A stretch of 64,000 nt of DNA. It comes from Arion vulgaris (taxonomy: Eukaryota > Mollusca > Gastropoda > Stylommatophora > Arionidae). Where the stretch lies: NCBI GenBank assembly GCA_020796225.1, contig CM036755.1, positions 83,833,803 through 83,897,802 of the forward strand. The letters are read 5' to 3'. Position numbers and translations under genes: made by a program. Below, piece by piece: positions 47,925 through 59,861 of the stretch. The notes under the pieces were generated by a model. That model was not told the DNA's origin. It made no database searches and saw nothing but the letters and a program-made list of their open reading frames with translations. Within the stretch, counting starts at the first letter, position 1, and each line of letters starts with the position of its first letter.

Positions 47925-50900
47925 ATGATAATAATTTGGAAAAATACTGACATCAATACAAGTTTATGCAGAAAGTTGTTAGTGTTATCTCATGAACATC
48001 TTTGTGATAATAATCAGGATAAATACTGACATCAATACAAGTTTATGCAAAAAGTTGTTAGTGTTATCTCATGAACATCTTTGTGATAATAATCAGGATA
48101 AATACTGACATGAATACAAGTTTATGCAGAAAGTTGTTAGTGTTATCTCATGAACATCTTTGTGATAATAATTTGGAAAAATACTGACATCAATACAAGT
48201 TTATGCAAAAAGTTGTTAGTGTTATCTCATGAACATCTTTGTGATAATAATCAGGATAAATACTGACATCAATACAAGTTTATGCAGAAAGTTGTTAGTG
48301 TTATCTCATGAACATCTTTGTGATAATAATCAGGATAAATACTGACATGAATACAAGTTTATGCAGAAAGTTGTTAGTGTTATCTCATGAACATCTTTGT
48401 GATAATAATCAGGATAAATATTGACATCAATACAAGTTTATGCAGAAAGTTGTTAGTGTTATCTCATGAACATCTTTGTGATAATAATCAGGATAAATAC
48501 TGACATGAATACAAGTTTATGCAGAAAGTTGTTAGTGTTATCTCATGAACATCTTTGTGATAATAATCAGGATAAATACTGACATGAATACAAGTTTATG
48601 CAGAAAGTTGTTAGTGTTATCTCATGAACATCTTTGTGATAATAATCAGGATAAATACTGACATCAATACAAGTTTATGCAGAAAGTTGTTAGTGTTATC
48701 TCATGAACATCTTTGTGATAATAATCAGGATAAATACTGACATGAATACAAGTTTATGCAGAAAGTTGTTAGTGTTATCTCATGAACATCTTTGTGATAA
48801 TAATCAGGATAAATACTGACATGAATACAAGTTTATGCAGAAAGTTGTTAGTGTTATCTCATGAACATCTTTGTGATAATAATCAGGATAAATACTGACA
48901 TCAATACAAGTTTATGCAGAAAGTTGTTAGTGTTATCTCATGAACATCTTTGTGATAATAATCAGGATAAATACTGACATGAATACAAGTTTATGCAGAA
49001 AGTTGTTAGTGTTATCTCATGAACATCTTTGTGATAATAATCAGGATAAATACTGACATGAATACAAGTTTATGCAGAAAGTTGTTAGTGTTATCTCATG
49101 AACATCTTTGTGATAATAATCAGGATAAATACTGACATCAATACAAGTTTATGCAGAAAGTTGTTAGTGTTATCTCATGAACATCTTTGTGATAATAATC
49201 AGGATAAATACTGACATGAATACAAGTTTATGCAGAAAGTTGTTAGTGTTATCTCATGAACATCTTTGTGATAATAATCAGGATAAATACTGACATGAAT
49301 ACAAGTTTATGCAGAAAGTTGTTAGTGTTATCTCATGAACATCTTTGTGATAATAATCAGGATAAATACTGACATGAATACAAGTTTATGCAGAAAGTTG
49401 TTAGTGTTATCTCATGAACATCTTTGTGATAATAATCAGGATAAATACTGACATGAATACAAGTTTATGCAGAAAGTTGTTAGTGTTATCTCATGAACAT
49501 CTTTGTGATAATAATCAGGATAAATACTGACATGAATACAAGTTTATGCAGAAAGTTGTTAGTGTTATCTCATGAACATCTTTGTGATAATAATCAGGAT
49601 AAATACTGACATCAATACAAGTTTATGCAGAAAGTTGTTAGTGTTATCTCATGAACATCTTTGTGATAATAATCAGGATAAATACTGACATGAATACAAG
49701 TTTATGCAGAAAGTTGTTAGTGTTATCTCATGAACATCTTTGTGATAATAATCAGGATACATACTGACATGAATACAAGTTTATGCAGAAAGTTGTTAGT
49801 GTTATCTCATGAACATCTTTGTGATAATAATCAGGATAAATACTGACATGAATACAAGTTTATGCAGAAAGTTGTTAGTGTTATCTCATGAACATCTTTG
49901 TGATAATAATCAGGATAAATACTGACATCAATACAAGTTTATGCAGAAAGTTGTTAGTGTTATCTCATGAACATCTTTGTGATAATAATCAGGATAAATA
50001 CTGACATGAATACAAGTTTATGCAGAAAGTTGTTAGTGTTATCTCATGAACATCTTTGTGATAATAATCAGGATAAATACTGACATGAATACAAGTTTAT
50101 GCAGAAAGTTGTTAGTGTTATCTCATGAACATCTTTGTGATAATAATCAGGATAAATACTGACATCAATACAAGTTTATGCAGAAAGTTGTTAGTGTTAT
50201 CTCATGAACATCTTTGTGATAATAATCAGGATAAATACTGACATGAATACAAGTTTATGCAGAAAGTTGTTAGTGTTATCTCATGAACATCTTTGTGATA
50301 ATAATCAGGATAAATACTGACATGAATACAAGTTTATGCAGAAAGTTGTTAGTGTTATCTCATGAACATCTTTGTGATAATAATCAGGATAAATACTGAC
50401 ATGAATACAAGTTTATGCAGAAAGTTGTTAGTGTTATCTCATGAACATCTTTGTGATAATAATCAGGATAAATACTGACATCAATACAAGTTTATGCAGA
50501 AAGTTGTTAGTGTTATCTCATGAACATCTTTGTGATAATAATCAGGATAAATACTGACATGAATACAAGTTTATGCAGAAAGTTGTTAGTGTTATCTCAT
50601 GAACATCTTTGTGATAATAATCAGGATAAATACTGACATGAATACAAGTTTATGCAGAAAGTTGTTAGTGTTATCTCATGAACATCTTTGTGATAATAAT
50701 CAGGATAAATACTGACATGAATACAAGTTTATGCAGAAAGTTGTTAGTGTTATCTCATGAACATCTTTGTGATAATAATCAGGATAAATACTGACATGAA
50801 TACAAGTTTATGCAGAAAGTTGTTAGTGTTATCTCATGAACATCTTTGTGATAATAATCAGGATAAATACTGACATCAATACAAGTTTATGCAGAAAGTT

Positions 50901-53900
50901 GTTAGTGTTATCTCATGAACATCTTTGTGATAATAATCAGGATAAATACTGACATGAATACAAGTTTATGCAGAAAGTTGTTAGTGTTATCTCATGAACA
51001 TCTTTGTGATAATAATCAGGATAAATACTGACATGAATACAAGTTTATGCAGAAAGTTGTTAGTGTTATCTCATGAACATCTTTGTGATAATAATCAGGA
51101 TAAATACTGACATGAATACAAGTTTATGCAGAAAGTTGTTAGTGTTATCTCATGAACATCTTTGTGATAATAATCAGGATAAATACTGACATGAATACAA
51201 GTTTATGTAGAAAGTTGTTAGTGTTATCTCATGAACATCTTTGTGATAATAATCAGGATAAATACTGACATGAATACAAGTTTATGCAGAAAGTTGTTAG
51301 TGTTATCTCATGAACATCTTTGTGATAATAATCAGGATAAATACTGACATCAATACAAGTTTATGCAGAAAGTTGTTAGTGTTATCTCATGAACATCTTT
51401 GAGATAATAATCAGGATAAATACTGACATGAATACAAGTTTATGCAGAAAGTTGTTAGTGTTATCTCATGAACATCTTTGTGATAATAATCAGGATAAAT
51501 ACTGACATGAATACAAGTTTATGCAGAAAGTTGTTAGTGTTATCTCATGAACATCTTTGTGATAATAATCAGGATAAATACTGACATGAATACAAGTTTA
51601 TGCAGAAAGTTGTTAGTGTTATCTCATGAACATCTTTGTGATAATAATCAGGATAAATACTGACATGAATACAAGTTTATGCAGAAAGTTGTTAGTGTTA
51701 TCTCATGAACATCTTTGTGATAATAATCAGGATAAATACTGACATCAATACAAGTTTATGCAGAAAGTTGTTAGTGTTATCTCATGAACATCTTTGTGAT
51801 AATAATCAGGATAAATACTGACATCAATACAAGTTTATGCAGAAAGTTGTTAGTGTTATCTCATGAACATCTTTGTGATAATAATCAGGATAAATACTGA
51901 CATGAATACAAGTTTATGCAGAAAGTTGTTAGTGTTATCTCATGAACATCTTTGTGATAATAATCAGGATAAATACTGACATGAATACAAGTTTATGCAG
52001 AAAGTTGTTAGTGTTATCTCATGAACATCTTTGTGATAATAATCAGGATAAATACTGACATGAATACAAGTTTATGCAGAAAGTTGTTAGTGTTATCTCA
52101 TGAACATCTTTGTGATAATAATCAGGATAAATACTGACATGAATACAAGTTTATGCAGAAAGTTGTTAGTGTTATCTCATGAACATCTTTGTGATAATAA
52201 TCAGGATAAATACTGACATGAATACAAGTTTATGCAGAAAGTTGTTAGTGTTATCTCATGAACATCTTTGTGATAATAATCAGGATAAATACTGACATGA
52301 ATACAAGTTTATGCAGAAAGTTGTTAGTGTTATCTCATGAACATCTTTGTGATAATAATCAGGATAAATACTGACATGAATACAAGTTTATGCAGAAAGT
52401 TGTTAGTGTTATCTCATGAACATCTTTGTGATAATAATCAGGATAAATACTGACATCAATACAAGTTTATGCAGAAAGTTGTTAGTGTTATCTCATGAAC
52501 ATCTTTGTGATAATAATCAGGATAAATACTGACATCAATACACGTTTATGCAGAAAGTTGTTAGTGTTATCTCATGAACATCTTTGTGATAATAATCAGG
52601 ATAAATACTGACATGAATACAAGTTTATGCAGAAAGTTGTTAGTGTTATCTCATGAACATCTTTGTGATAATAATCAGGATAAATACTGACATCAATACA
52701 AGTTTATGCAGAAAGTTGTTAGTGTTATCTCATGAACATCTTTGTGATAATAATCAGGATAAATACTGACATGAATACAAGTTTATGCAGAAAGTTGTTA
52801 GTGTTATCTCATGAACATCTTTGTGATAATAATCAGGATAAATACTGACATGAATACAAGTTTATGCAGAAAGTTGTTAGTGTTATCTCATGAACATCTT
52901 TGTGATAATAATCAGGATAAATACTGACATGAATACAAGTTTATGCAGAAAGTTGTTAGTGTTATCTCATGAACATCTTTGTGATAATAATCAGGATAAA
53001 TACTGACATCAATACAAGTTTATGCAGAAAGTTGTTAGTGTTATCTCATGAACATGTTTGTGATAATAATCAGGATAAATACTGACATGAATACAAGTTT
53101 ATGCAGAAAGTTGTTAGTGTTATCTCATGAACATCTTTGTGATAATAATCAGGATAAATACTGACATCAATACAAGTTTATGCAGAAAGTTGTTAGTGTT
53201 ATCTCATGAACATCTTTGTGATAATAATCAGGATAAATACTGACATCAATACAAGTTTATGCAGAAAGTTGTTAGTGTTATCTCATGAACATCTTTGTGA
53301 TAATAATCAGGATAAATACTGACATGAATACAAGTTTATGCAGAAAGTTGTTAGTGTTATCTCATGAACATCTTTGTGATAATAATCAGGATAAATACTG
53401 ACATGAATACAAGTTTATGCAGAAAGTTGTTAGTGTTATCTCATGAACATCTTTGTGATAATAATCAGGATAAATACTGACATGAATACAAGTTTATGCA
53501 GAAAGTTGTTAGTGTTATCTCATGAACATCTTTGTGATAATAATCAGGATAAATACTGACATCAATACAAGTTTATGCAGAAAGTTGTTAGTGTTATCTC
53601 ATGAACATCTTTGTGATAATAATTTGGATAAATACTGACATCAATACAAGTTTATGCAGAAAGTTGTTAGTGTTATCTCATGAACATCTTTGTGATAATA
53701 ATCAGGATAAATACTGACATCAATACAAGTTTATGCAGAAAGTTGTTAGTGTTATCTCATGAACATCTTTGTGATAATAATCAGGATAAATACTGACATC
53801 AATACAAGTTTATGCAGAAAGTTGTTAGTGTTATCTCATGAACATCTTTGTGATAATAATCAGGATAAATACTGACATCAATACAAGTTTATGCAGAAAG

Positions 53901-53931
53901 TTGTTAGTGTTATCTCATGAACATCTTTGTT
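47925..53931. repeat. 79-bp satellite array, about 76 copies, highly homogeneous
   Basis: The unit starts GATAATAATCAGGATAAATA, continues CTGACATGAATACAAGTTTA and TGCAGAAAGTTGTTAGTGTT and ends ATCTCATGAACATCTTTGT. The main variation is one base, CATCAAT (type C) or CATGAAT (type G). Their order forms higher-order patterns, for example C-G-G repeated three times from about 48661. Diverged units (TTTGGAAAA, GCAAAAAG, TTTGGATAAA) occur only near the two edges. No coding potential. It fills most of the putative intron between microexons 1 and 2. Confidence 0.97.
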
Positions 53932-54119
53932 TTTATTTACAGGTTTTCGTAAATTATTTTGAGATCACAGAAATCTACTTTTGACTTAATGCGGCAGTTG
54001 TGCAATGTCCCTTGGCGGTCTTACTTCTAATCTAGAGAATACATTGATGTGATTCTATTACTTCTCAAAGCTAAACAGAAGATGCAATGGTTGATTCAGT
54101 CCCAACATTTAGTAGTGGC
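53932..54119. other. Unique spacer, no gene recognised
   Basis: Begins TTTTTATTTACAG, an acceptor-like sequence on the plus strand, but without a following donor or open frame. Confidence 0.4.
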
Positions 54120-56420
54120 TCTCTAGCAGGCTTCACTACAACGAAGTGCACGTCGGTCAAGGTGCTCTGTTAACCAGCCCAGATGGATTCCATACCATCT
54201 TAGGATACGCCATAGACTTTTGCGGTGAATGCTATCAAAAGCTTTTTCAAAATCTACAAAGTTGATATAGAGTTTGCTTTGCCATTCTGTGCATTGCTCT
54301 ATGATATTTCTAAGAGCAAATATTTGACATATACAACTCCGTCCTCTGCGAAATCCTGCTTGTTCCTTTCTCAGTTTCTTATCCACAGCATCAGTAATAC
54401 GGTGTACGATGATTTTGCTTAAGATTTTACTTGGGACATAAAGCAGTGTTATTCCACGCCAATTATTACAATCGGCAAGGAGCCCTTTTTGGGTATCTTG
54501 ATGATGACTCCTCTGTTCCATGCATCAGGTATTATTTGGGTATTCCATATAGTAATAAACAAGGGTTGTAATATATTAGCTGCAAGTTCTGGGTCTATTT
54601 TGAATAGTTCTGCGTTTAAGTTATCATTCCCTGGTGCCTTGTTATTCTTAAGAGATTTAATTGCTGTAATGATCTCATCCCGGCTGGGTGTTTCAATGCC
54701 AATTTCTAATTCCTCTGTTGGTTCTGGTATGTCTGCTACTACCGTTGGTGGTGGTCTGTTTAGCAATTCTTTAAAATGCTCTGTCCATCGTATTTCTTGT
54801 TCCTTTTTCGTTGTCAATAGTATTCCATTCTTATTCTTTATGAGAGTATTTGATCTCCTGTAATGTTTCCCGCTTAATAGCTTTGCAATTTTGTACACTG
54901 TTCCATGATCACACTTTTTTGCTGCTTCTTCTGCCTGTACTGCCAGGTCTTCAACATACATTCTTTTTTCAGCTCTCACAGCCTGTTTGATTTCTTTACT
55001 TGCTCTTTTGTACTGTTCTTGGTATCTTGCTTTCAGTCTTTCGGACTTTGCTTCTAACAATTTTTTTTTTAATATTCTTCGGCTGTCTATTATTTTCCAT
55101 GTTGTTGGTGTTATCCATTCTTTTCTTTTCTTTGTGCGGTACCCTAGACATTCTTCACTGCTCTTGCTATATATAGATGCTATGTTGTCCCATGTTCTAT
55201 CTATGTTGTCAGTTTCATCCGTAGTTTCATTACTTTCTAGGGCTTGGAATCTGTTCTTTATCTGCATTATAAACTTATCCCTTACTTCCGTGTCTTTTAG
55301 TCTATCCACATCGACCCTCTTTTGGAAGTTTTTCTGTTATCCTGTTTTTCTTAGTTTAAGTTTGACATAAGCTGTGACTAGGTGGTGGTCGCTACCAACA
55401 TCTGCACCTCTCTTGACTACAACATCTAGCAGCGAGCGTCTCCAGGGTCCATTGATCATTATATGGTCTATTTGGTTTTTATCTCTGCCATTAGGGAATA
55501 CCATGTTAATTTGTGGATATCTAAATGTTGAAATAGGGTTCCTCCTATAACGAGATTGTTCATGCTGCAGAAGTTTACTAAACGTTCCCCATTTTCGTTC
55601 ATCATACCACATCCATATTTTCCCATAGTTCTATAACTATGCGTGTTGTCTTGTCCGACCTTCGCATTTAGATCTCCCATAACAATGATAATATCATGGG
55701 ATGGTGACTTGTCTAATTCTGCTTGTAGGTTTTCGTAGTACGAGTCTTTCTTTGTATCTTCGCTATCATTAGTTGGCGCATAGCATTGTAGGATTGTGAT
55801 GTTTGTATGCTTCCTTTTAGTCTGATCTTAATCAAGCGGCTGCTGATAGGTTTCCATTCCAACAGACAATTTTCCACGCCTTTTCTTAGGATTACTGCTA
55901 CTCCTTCATGGTGTAGGTCATTGTCTCGTCCAGAAAAAAGGACTGTTTCACCTGTTGCAGTGGTACTTCTTCCGTTTCCTGTCCATCTGCTCTCGCTAAC
56001 CCCTAGGATATGTAGATTATATCTTCTCATTTCTGCTGTTATTTGTGATAGTTTTCCAGTTTCGTACATTGTTCTTACATTCCAGCATCCAATTCTGGCC
56101 TTGTTTTGGCATGCAGGACTTCCATTCCTCATGAAAGTAGCTTCCTTTCGGCTTTCACCACTTCCAGTCATGTGAGTCAATGACTCTGGTAGCCCTTCAT
56201 GACCGTGGATAGGTTGTATGTTTGTTGGTGTTTCCGTAACTTTAATTTTTTTTAAAGGATGGGATTGTTAGTCGCAAGCCCAACCCCCAACCTGGAGGAC
56301 CAGGAGACCATGCTTCGTCTGTCCCCTCTTCAGTGACCTTTCCGGATTGGGTAACCCTTCCGGAAACATAAGTTCCCGCCGTCCTAGCTCACTGTATCAT
56401 TGGAGCACGCAAGCCTCCCC
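54120..56420 (-). pseudogene. RTE-like LINE, 5' region, endonuclease and RT fingers (best copy)
   Basis: The most complete RTE-like copy. From the right: a 5' untranslated region (56420-56200) with CTCCAGGTTGGGGGTTGG; the endonuclease in three frames with GCWNVRTM (about 56090), GVSESRWTGNG, EGVAVILRKG, MGDLNAKVGQDN (55680-55640), NNLVIGGTLFQHLDIHKLTW, NQIDHIMING (about 55485) and GADVGSDHHLV (about 55400). A 286-residue open frame (55309-54449) then holds the coiled linker and RT start (KNNKAPGNDNLNAELFK), and a last frame (54521-54123) holds CNNWRGITLL, EQAGFRRGRSC and NFVDFEKAFDSIHRKSL. It breaks off after motif A, so the YADD box and C-terminus are missing. At least four frameshifts. The missing palm of a related copy lies inverted at 56464-56752. 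Confidence 0.88.
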
Positions 56421-56463
56421 ACCACTACAAGTTAATTTTTACTTACCATTTTTTTAATATCAA

Positions 56464-56752
56464 AATTAGAGGACCAGGACTACGCGGATGATCTTGCCTT
56501 GCTCTCACACAGACTACTAGACGTGCAGAAAAAAGGTGAATGCCTGGCAGAAACGGCACAGCGAGTCAGTCTTAAAATCAGCAGCAAAGAGAAAACAAAC
56601 TTACTGCAAAACAATAACATACAGCAAGACCCGATATTGATTGATGGATTGGCTATAGAAGTTGTTGGGAAATGTATATACCTTGTAAGCAAGATCAGCT
56701 ATTCAGAAGGTATAGATGAAGACATTAATGCCAGAATTAGCTCACACGTCTA
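56464..56752 (+). pseudogene. RTE-like LINE, RT palm fragment (inverted relative to neighbour)
   Basis: The plus strand reads LEDQDYADDLALLSHRLLDV, then LAETAQRVSLKISSKEKTN and GKCIYLVSKISYSEG with EDINARISSHV, covering motif C (YADD kept intact) to the start of the thumb. It begins about 40 bp after the 5' untranslated region of the opposite-strand RTE copy, and together the two pieces hold successive parts of one element type in opposite orientation. It ends at about 56752 without C-terminus or 3' tail. Confidence 0.75.
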
Positions 56753-57044
56753 GTATGTGTTTCATTAGATATGCTTTGTCTAGTATTATACAATTCATGG
56801 TTGTGATCCAAAATTCAAAAATTTCCTGACTATGTTACCTGAAATCCCTAGGATGAACTCAACGCTAAAGGGTGAGGTGAGAGAATCTGTAACAATAATC
56901 TGTTACAATTGAATTCCAACCATTAATTTTAAAAAATACGTTCTTACCTATGTGTTAACAGTTATTGCACACATTTATACTTGCTTTGAAGAAATACGTA
57001 AACAATTTGGTAAGTATTGATATACAACTTCTCCCACATTGATA
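56753..57044. other. Spacer, no gene recognised
   Basis: AT-rich. A minus-strand AG...36 nt...GTAAG arrangement (56948-56983) was examined, but all three frames contain stops. Confidence 0.4.
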
Positions 57045-57288
57045 ATAATATACATCGAAGCTGTCACAACATTCATCGAAGCTGTCACAACATTCATCGA
57101 AGCTGTCACAACATTCATCGAAGCTGTCACAACATTCATCGAAGCTGTCACAACATTCATCGAAGCTATCACAACATTCATCGAAGCTGTCACAACATTC
57201 ATCGAAGCTGTCACAACATTCATCGAAGCTGTCACAATGTTCATCGAAGCTATCACAACATTCATCGAAGCTGTCACAACATTCATCG
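57045..57288. repeat. 21-bp minisatellite, about 12 copies
   Basis: The unit is TTCATCGAAGCTGTCACAACA with one-base variants. The period is a multiple of three and no frame has stops, so both strands show ORFs with 7-residue repeats (minus strand 56955-57413 with DECCDSF; plus strand 57039-57293 with IEAVTTF). The minus-strand ORF extends into sequence antisense to the LINE fragment on its right, which argues against a gene. Confidence 0.93.
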
Positions 57289-57399
57289 ATTAGGTCTACT
57301 GCACTATTAATATTTACATGTGAGCGGGACTTGCATGAACTTAAATTTTCAGCCGAAGGGGGCGATGGGTGGTCCTCAACGCCCTTCCCCCATCTAATA

Positions 57400-57985
57400 T
57401 GGCTTGGAAACAAAACGACACTTCTGACTTCTCAGCGCCACCGGAGGGAACCTACGGCCTAAACTGTGCAAGCAGCGCTAGGTCGTCTTGCAGTGGATAC
57501 CGTCGCACTGTGGAGTACCAGAAAATGAAACAGCAGACCGACTTGCCAAGAAAGATGCTGCAGAGGAGAAACAGGATGTGCCACATACCTACCACCAAAA
57601 GAAAAGGATGATTAAATCAACCAGAAAACCACAAATACCAACACAAGACGACTATTGTAATATGAACAGATTGGAACAAGTTGTCATTCTGCGCCTTAGA
57701 ACAGGACACATTCGATTCCGCAGCCACATGTATACAAAATTCAAGATTGGCAATTCAGCCATGTGTATATGTTGACAGGCACATCAGACTGCAAAGCACA
57801 TACTTCAAGCCTGCCCTGCATATGATACACTGAGGCAAATGCACTGGCCTAACAAAAGAACACTGGACAGAAAACTACGCAGACCTCAGTGTGAGCTACA
57901 AAAGCCAGTGATGTTTATACAAGAGACAATATTGAATTTATAGTCAATGTTTCAAGCCAGAGAAAGGAAGGAGGGAAATAGTGTC
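57400..57985 (+). pseudogene. X-related LINE, RNase H end and C-terminus
   Basis: Contains the end of an RNase H domain, QWIPSHCGVPENETADRLAK (57488-57550, last catalytic Asp kept), followed by a C-terminal region, MNRLEQVVILRLRTGHIRFR and SHMYTKFKIGNSAMCIC. After a stop comes QTAKHILQACPAYDTLRQMH. The C-x-C...H-x4-C cluster and order match element X at 19580-19960, so it is a sister copy or family. The 5' part is missing. The tail near 57985 is unclear and no target-site duplication was seen. Confidence 0.78.
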
Positions 57986-58386
57986 TTTATAATTCCTGGT
58001 CTTGATTTCTCGTGCCAAACACGAACCGTCCATGCAAACCTCTCTTTCCTCTATTCATTAACAAAATTGTAAGACAAACATTCAAATAAACACATTTTGT
58101 AAACACTAGTCTTGCACATAACAATAACTATAACACGGAATAGTCATCATTCAATACATTGTCCTGAGTTTAACTTTGCCACCGTTAGAGTACCTTTGTA
58201 ACTTATATAACTTATAGACCAGATGTCCCAACTCTACTGTCGTCATAATCAAATCATCAGTCACTTCCTGATTCAGTCTTCTCAATGAACTGAATGTCTT
58301 TTTAATGTACAAAATATTTCAATTACTCCATTCTTATTTGAAGGACTATCCGGTTTTATTTGATTTTAAGTTTCTTGTCAATATAT

Positions 58387-58493
58387 GTATTTATTCTCTT
58401 CTACATCCACGGTATATACATAACTCTTCTGTACTACTTTTTGTATTTATTCTCTTCTACATCCATGGTATATACATAACTCTTCTGTAGCAC
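58387..58493. repeat. 54-bp tandem duplication
   Basis: GTATTTATTCTCTTCTACAT and the following 34 bp occur twice in a row with very few differences. Non-coding. Confidence 0.9.
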
Positions 58494-58693
58494 TTAATTT
58501 TTTTTAAAAGCGCCTACATATTTTTTAACCTCCTTGTTAAATGTTCAATTTTCACACCCATACGTTGTTGCCACTAACAATATGCAAGCTCTTAGTATTC
58601 CGATATATGTTGTCATATATCAATTTCATTCTATAGTGTGTTTTTTTTTAAGTAAACAAGTAAATTAATAAATGAAATTTATTTTAAACTTAC

Positions 58694-58720
58694 TTCCGTC
58701 CGTTGATGTTAACCAATATT
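58694..58720 (-). CDS. Microexon 1 (27 nt, one 9-residue repeat)
   Basis: A 27-nt minus-strand segment between TGTTTTATTTTGCAG, the best acceptor of the set, and GTAAGTTTA, a near-consensus donor. In phase 1 it reads split-YWLTSTDG-split, with TGG at nt 6-8 and GAC GGA at codons 8-9. Its last A plus AG of the exon at 47846-47872 gives AAG (Lys). It is the most upstream of the four exons seen. None was found between it and the window end at 64000, so if spacing stays near 10 kb the next upstream exon would lie outside. The start of the gene, signal peptide and promoter are not in view. Confidence 0.6.
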
Positions 58721-59494
58721 CTGCAAAATAAAACATGTCAGTGTTAACAGTTTGGAATGGTAAATATACATTTTCTCCTACTGTTAGGGTGATGTATGTG
58801 GCTTATGGGATAGTGACTCGGTCTATTAACCCCGACGTTATGAGTTCGCATCAATCTGCGGACTATTTGGTTGCAAATTGTTTCGGGTGGATTTTACAAA
58901 AGGACGATGGCACCAGCCGTTCAGAAAGCAGTGGCAAACTACTGAACGTAATAATGCCTAAAAAATCACAAACAGCGTTAAAAGCTGGGGTTGATTCGCA
59001 TAGTCCTGTAAAGGATATGCAATTAACTAACTAACGTATTGTTAGTGATGACATCAAACGTGATCTTGTTATTTATCTTCATTAGTACTTGACGTTATCA
59101 GCTTCATTTGTTCTCTCATCTTCTCCTACGATCCTCAACTGTTCACCGAAGAAGTGTTTTTCAAAGAGTGTCATATTTGCTCGCATGTCCGAAGAATATA
59201 TATATAAATATAAACTAGCAGGTTGGCTAGTTTGTGGCAAGATAATTAATAGTTTAACTCTGGTAGAACGTAAATTAAAGCTCACATCCCTACACTTAAC
59301 GGCAAGAGTGGACAGTCAACTACATCTTCCACCTGGGAATAGACAATATATAGATTCTAGTTGTAAGTGCATGTAATGCACGAATATAAGATAAGTATGC
59401 TCAACGCTAGTTCAAATTACGAGAAAACATCGTGAGGATGTGAACATGAGTCGTTACTTATGTGGGAGTGTGATTTGTCGTAATATACCTTCTT
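58721..59494. other. Unique region, no gene recognised
   Basis: Plus-strand ORFs 58735-59034 and 59089-59376 and a minus-strand one are short and without recognisable domains. They may be remnants or chance. Confidence 0.4.
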
Positions 59495-59861
59495 CTCTCT
59501 CTCTCGCGATCACCTAAAAGACTGATGTACCAGATCTCTCCATAAATTCATTCCTGTGGAAATCTGATTCATGCAGCCTTAGCATGGGTGGGTTTCATCA
59601 TATCTTCAGTGCAATTTGGAGCTCTGGTGTTATCCTTCGGCGATGTGTCCGGATTCAGCCAGCATTTACAGGGTTCTCTCTCCGTTAGTCTTTGGCTGTC
59701 CCCAGCTGTCCTGCAAGGCAGCAGGTTGACTTCTACACATTTAATACACGCGCATCCGATTTCAACCAAACCTCTTTAGTCGCCTCTTACGACATGTGTG
59801 GCAGGAAACAGTGGTTCTATTCTTTACACCCCAAATTTTGGCCCCGGTAACCACTCGGGCG
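59495..59861 (-). mobile_element. SINE-like element (copy B) with LINE X-type tail
   Basis: A 367-bp minus-strand insertion flanked by the 12-bp direct repeat ATATACCTTCTT (59483-59494 and 59862-59873). The head, CGCCCGAGTGGTTACCGGGG, and about 135 bp following match SINE copy A at 16775. The middle is different (TCAACCTGCTGCCTTGCAGG). The 3' end, ACATCAGTC...GATCGCGAGAGAGAGAG, matches the 3' end of LINE X at about 19995-20020. This head-plus-LINE-tail structure is typical of SINEs that borrow a partner LINE's machinery. The ORFs over it are spurious. Confidence 0.82.

Noticed and set aside
53926..53945. Plus-strand splice acceptor TTTTTATTTACAG at the end of the 79-bp array
   Set aside because: No open exon or donor follows on the plus strand, and the microexon gene lies on the other strand.
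56948..56983. 36-nt minus-strand candidate exon with strong GTAAGAAC donor
   Set aside because: All three frames contain stop codons, and it lacks the TGG position and 27-nt length of the microexon set.
56955..57413. Minus-strand 152-residue ORF with DECCDSF repeats
   Set aside because: A 21-bp minisatellite in a multiple-of-three period. The non-repeat part of the ORF is antisense to LINE-like sequence, and the plus strand is equally open.
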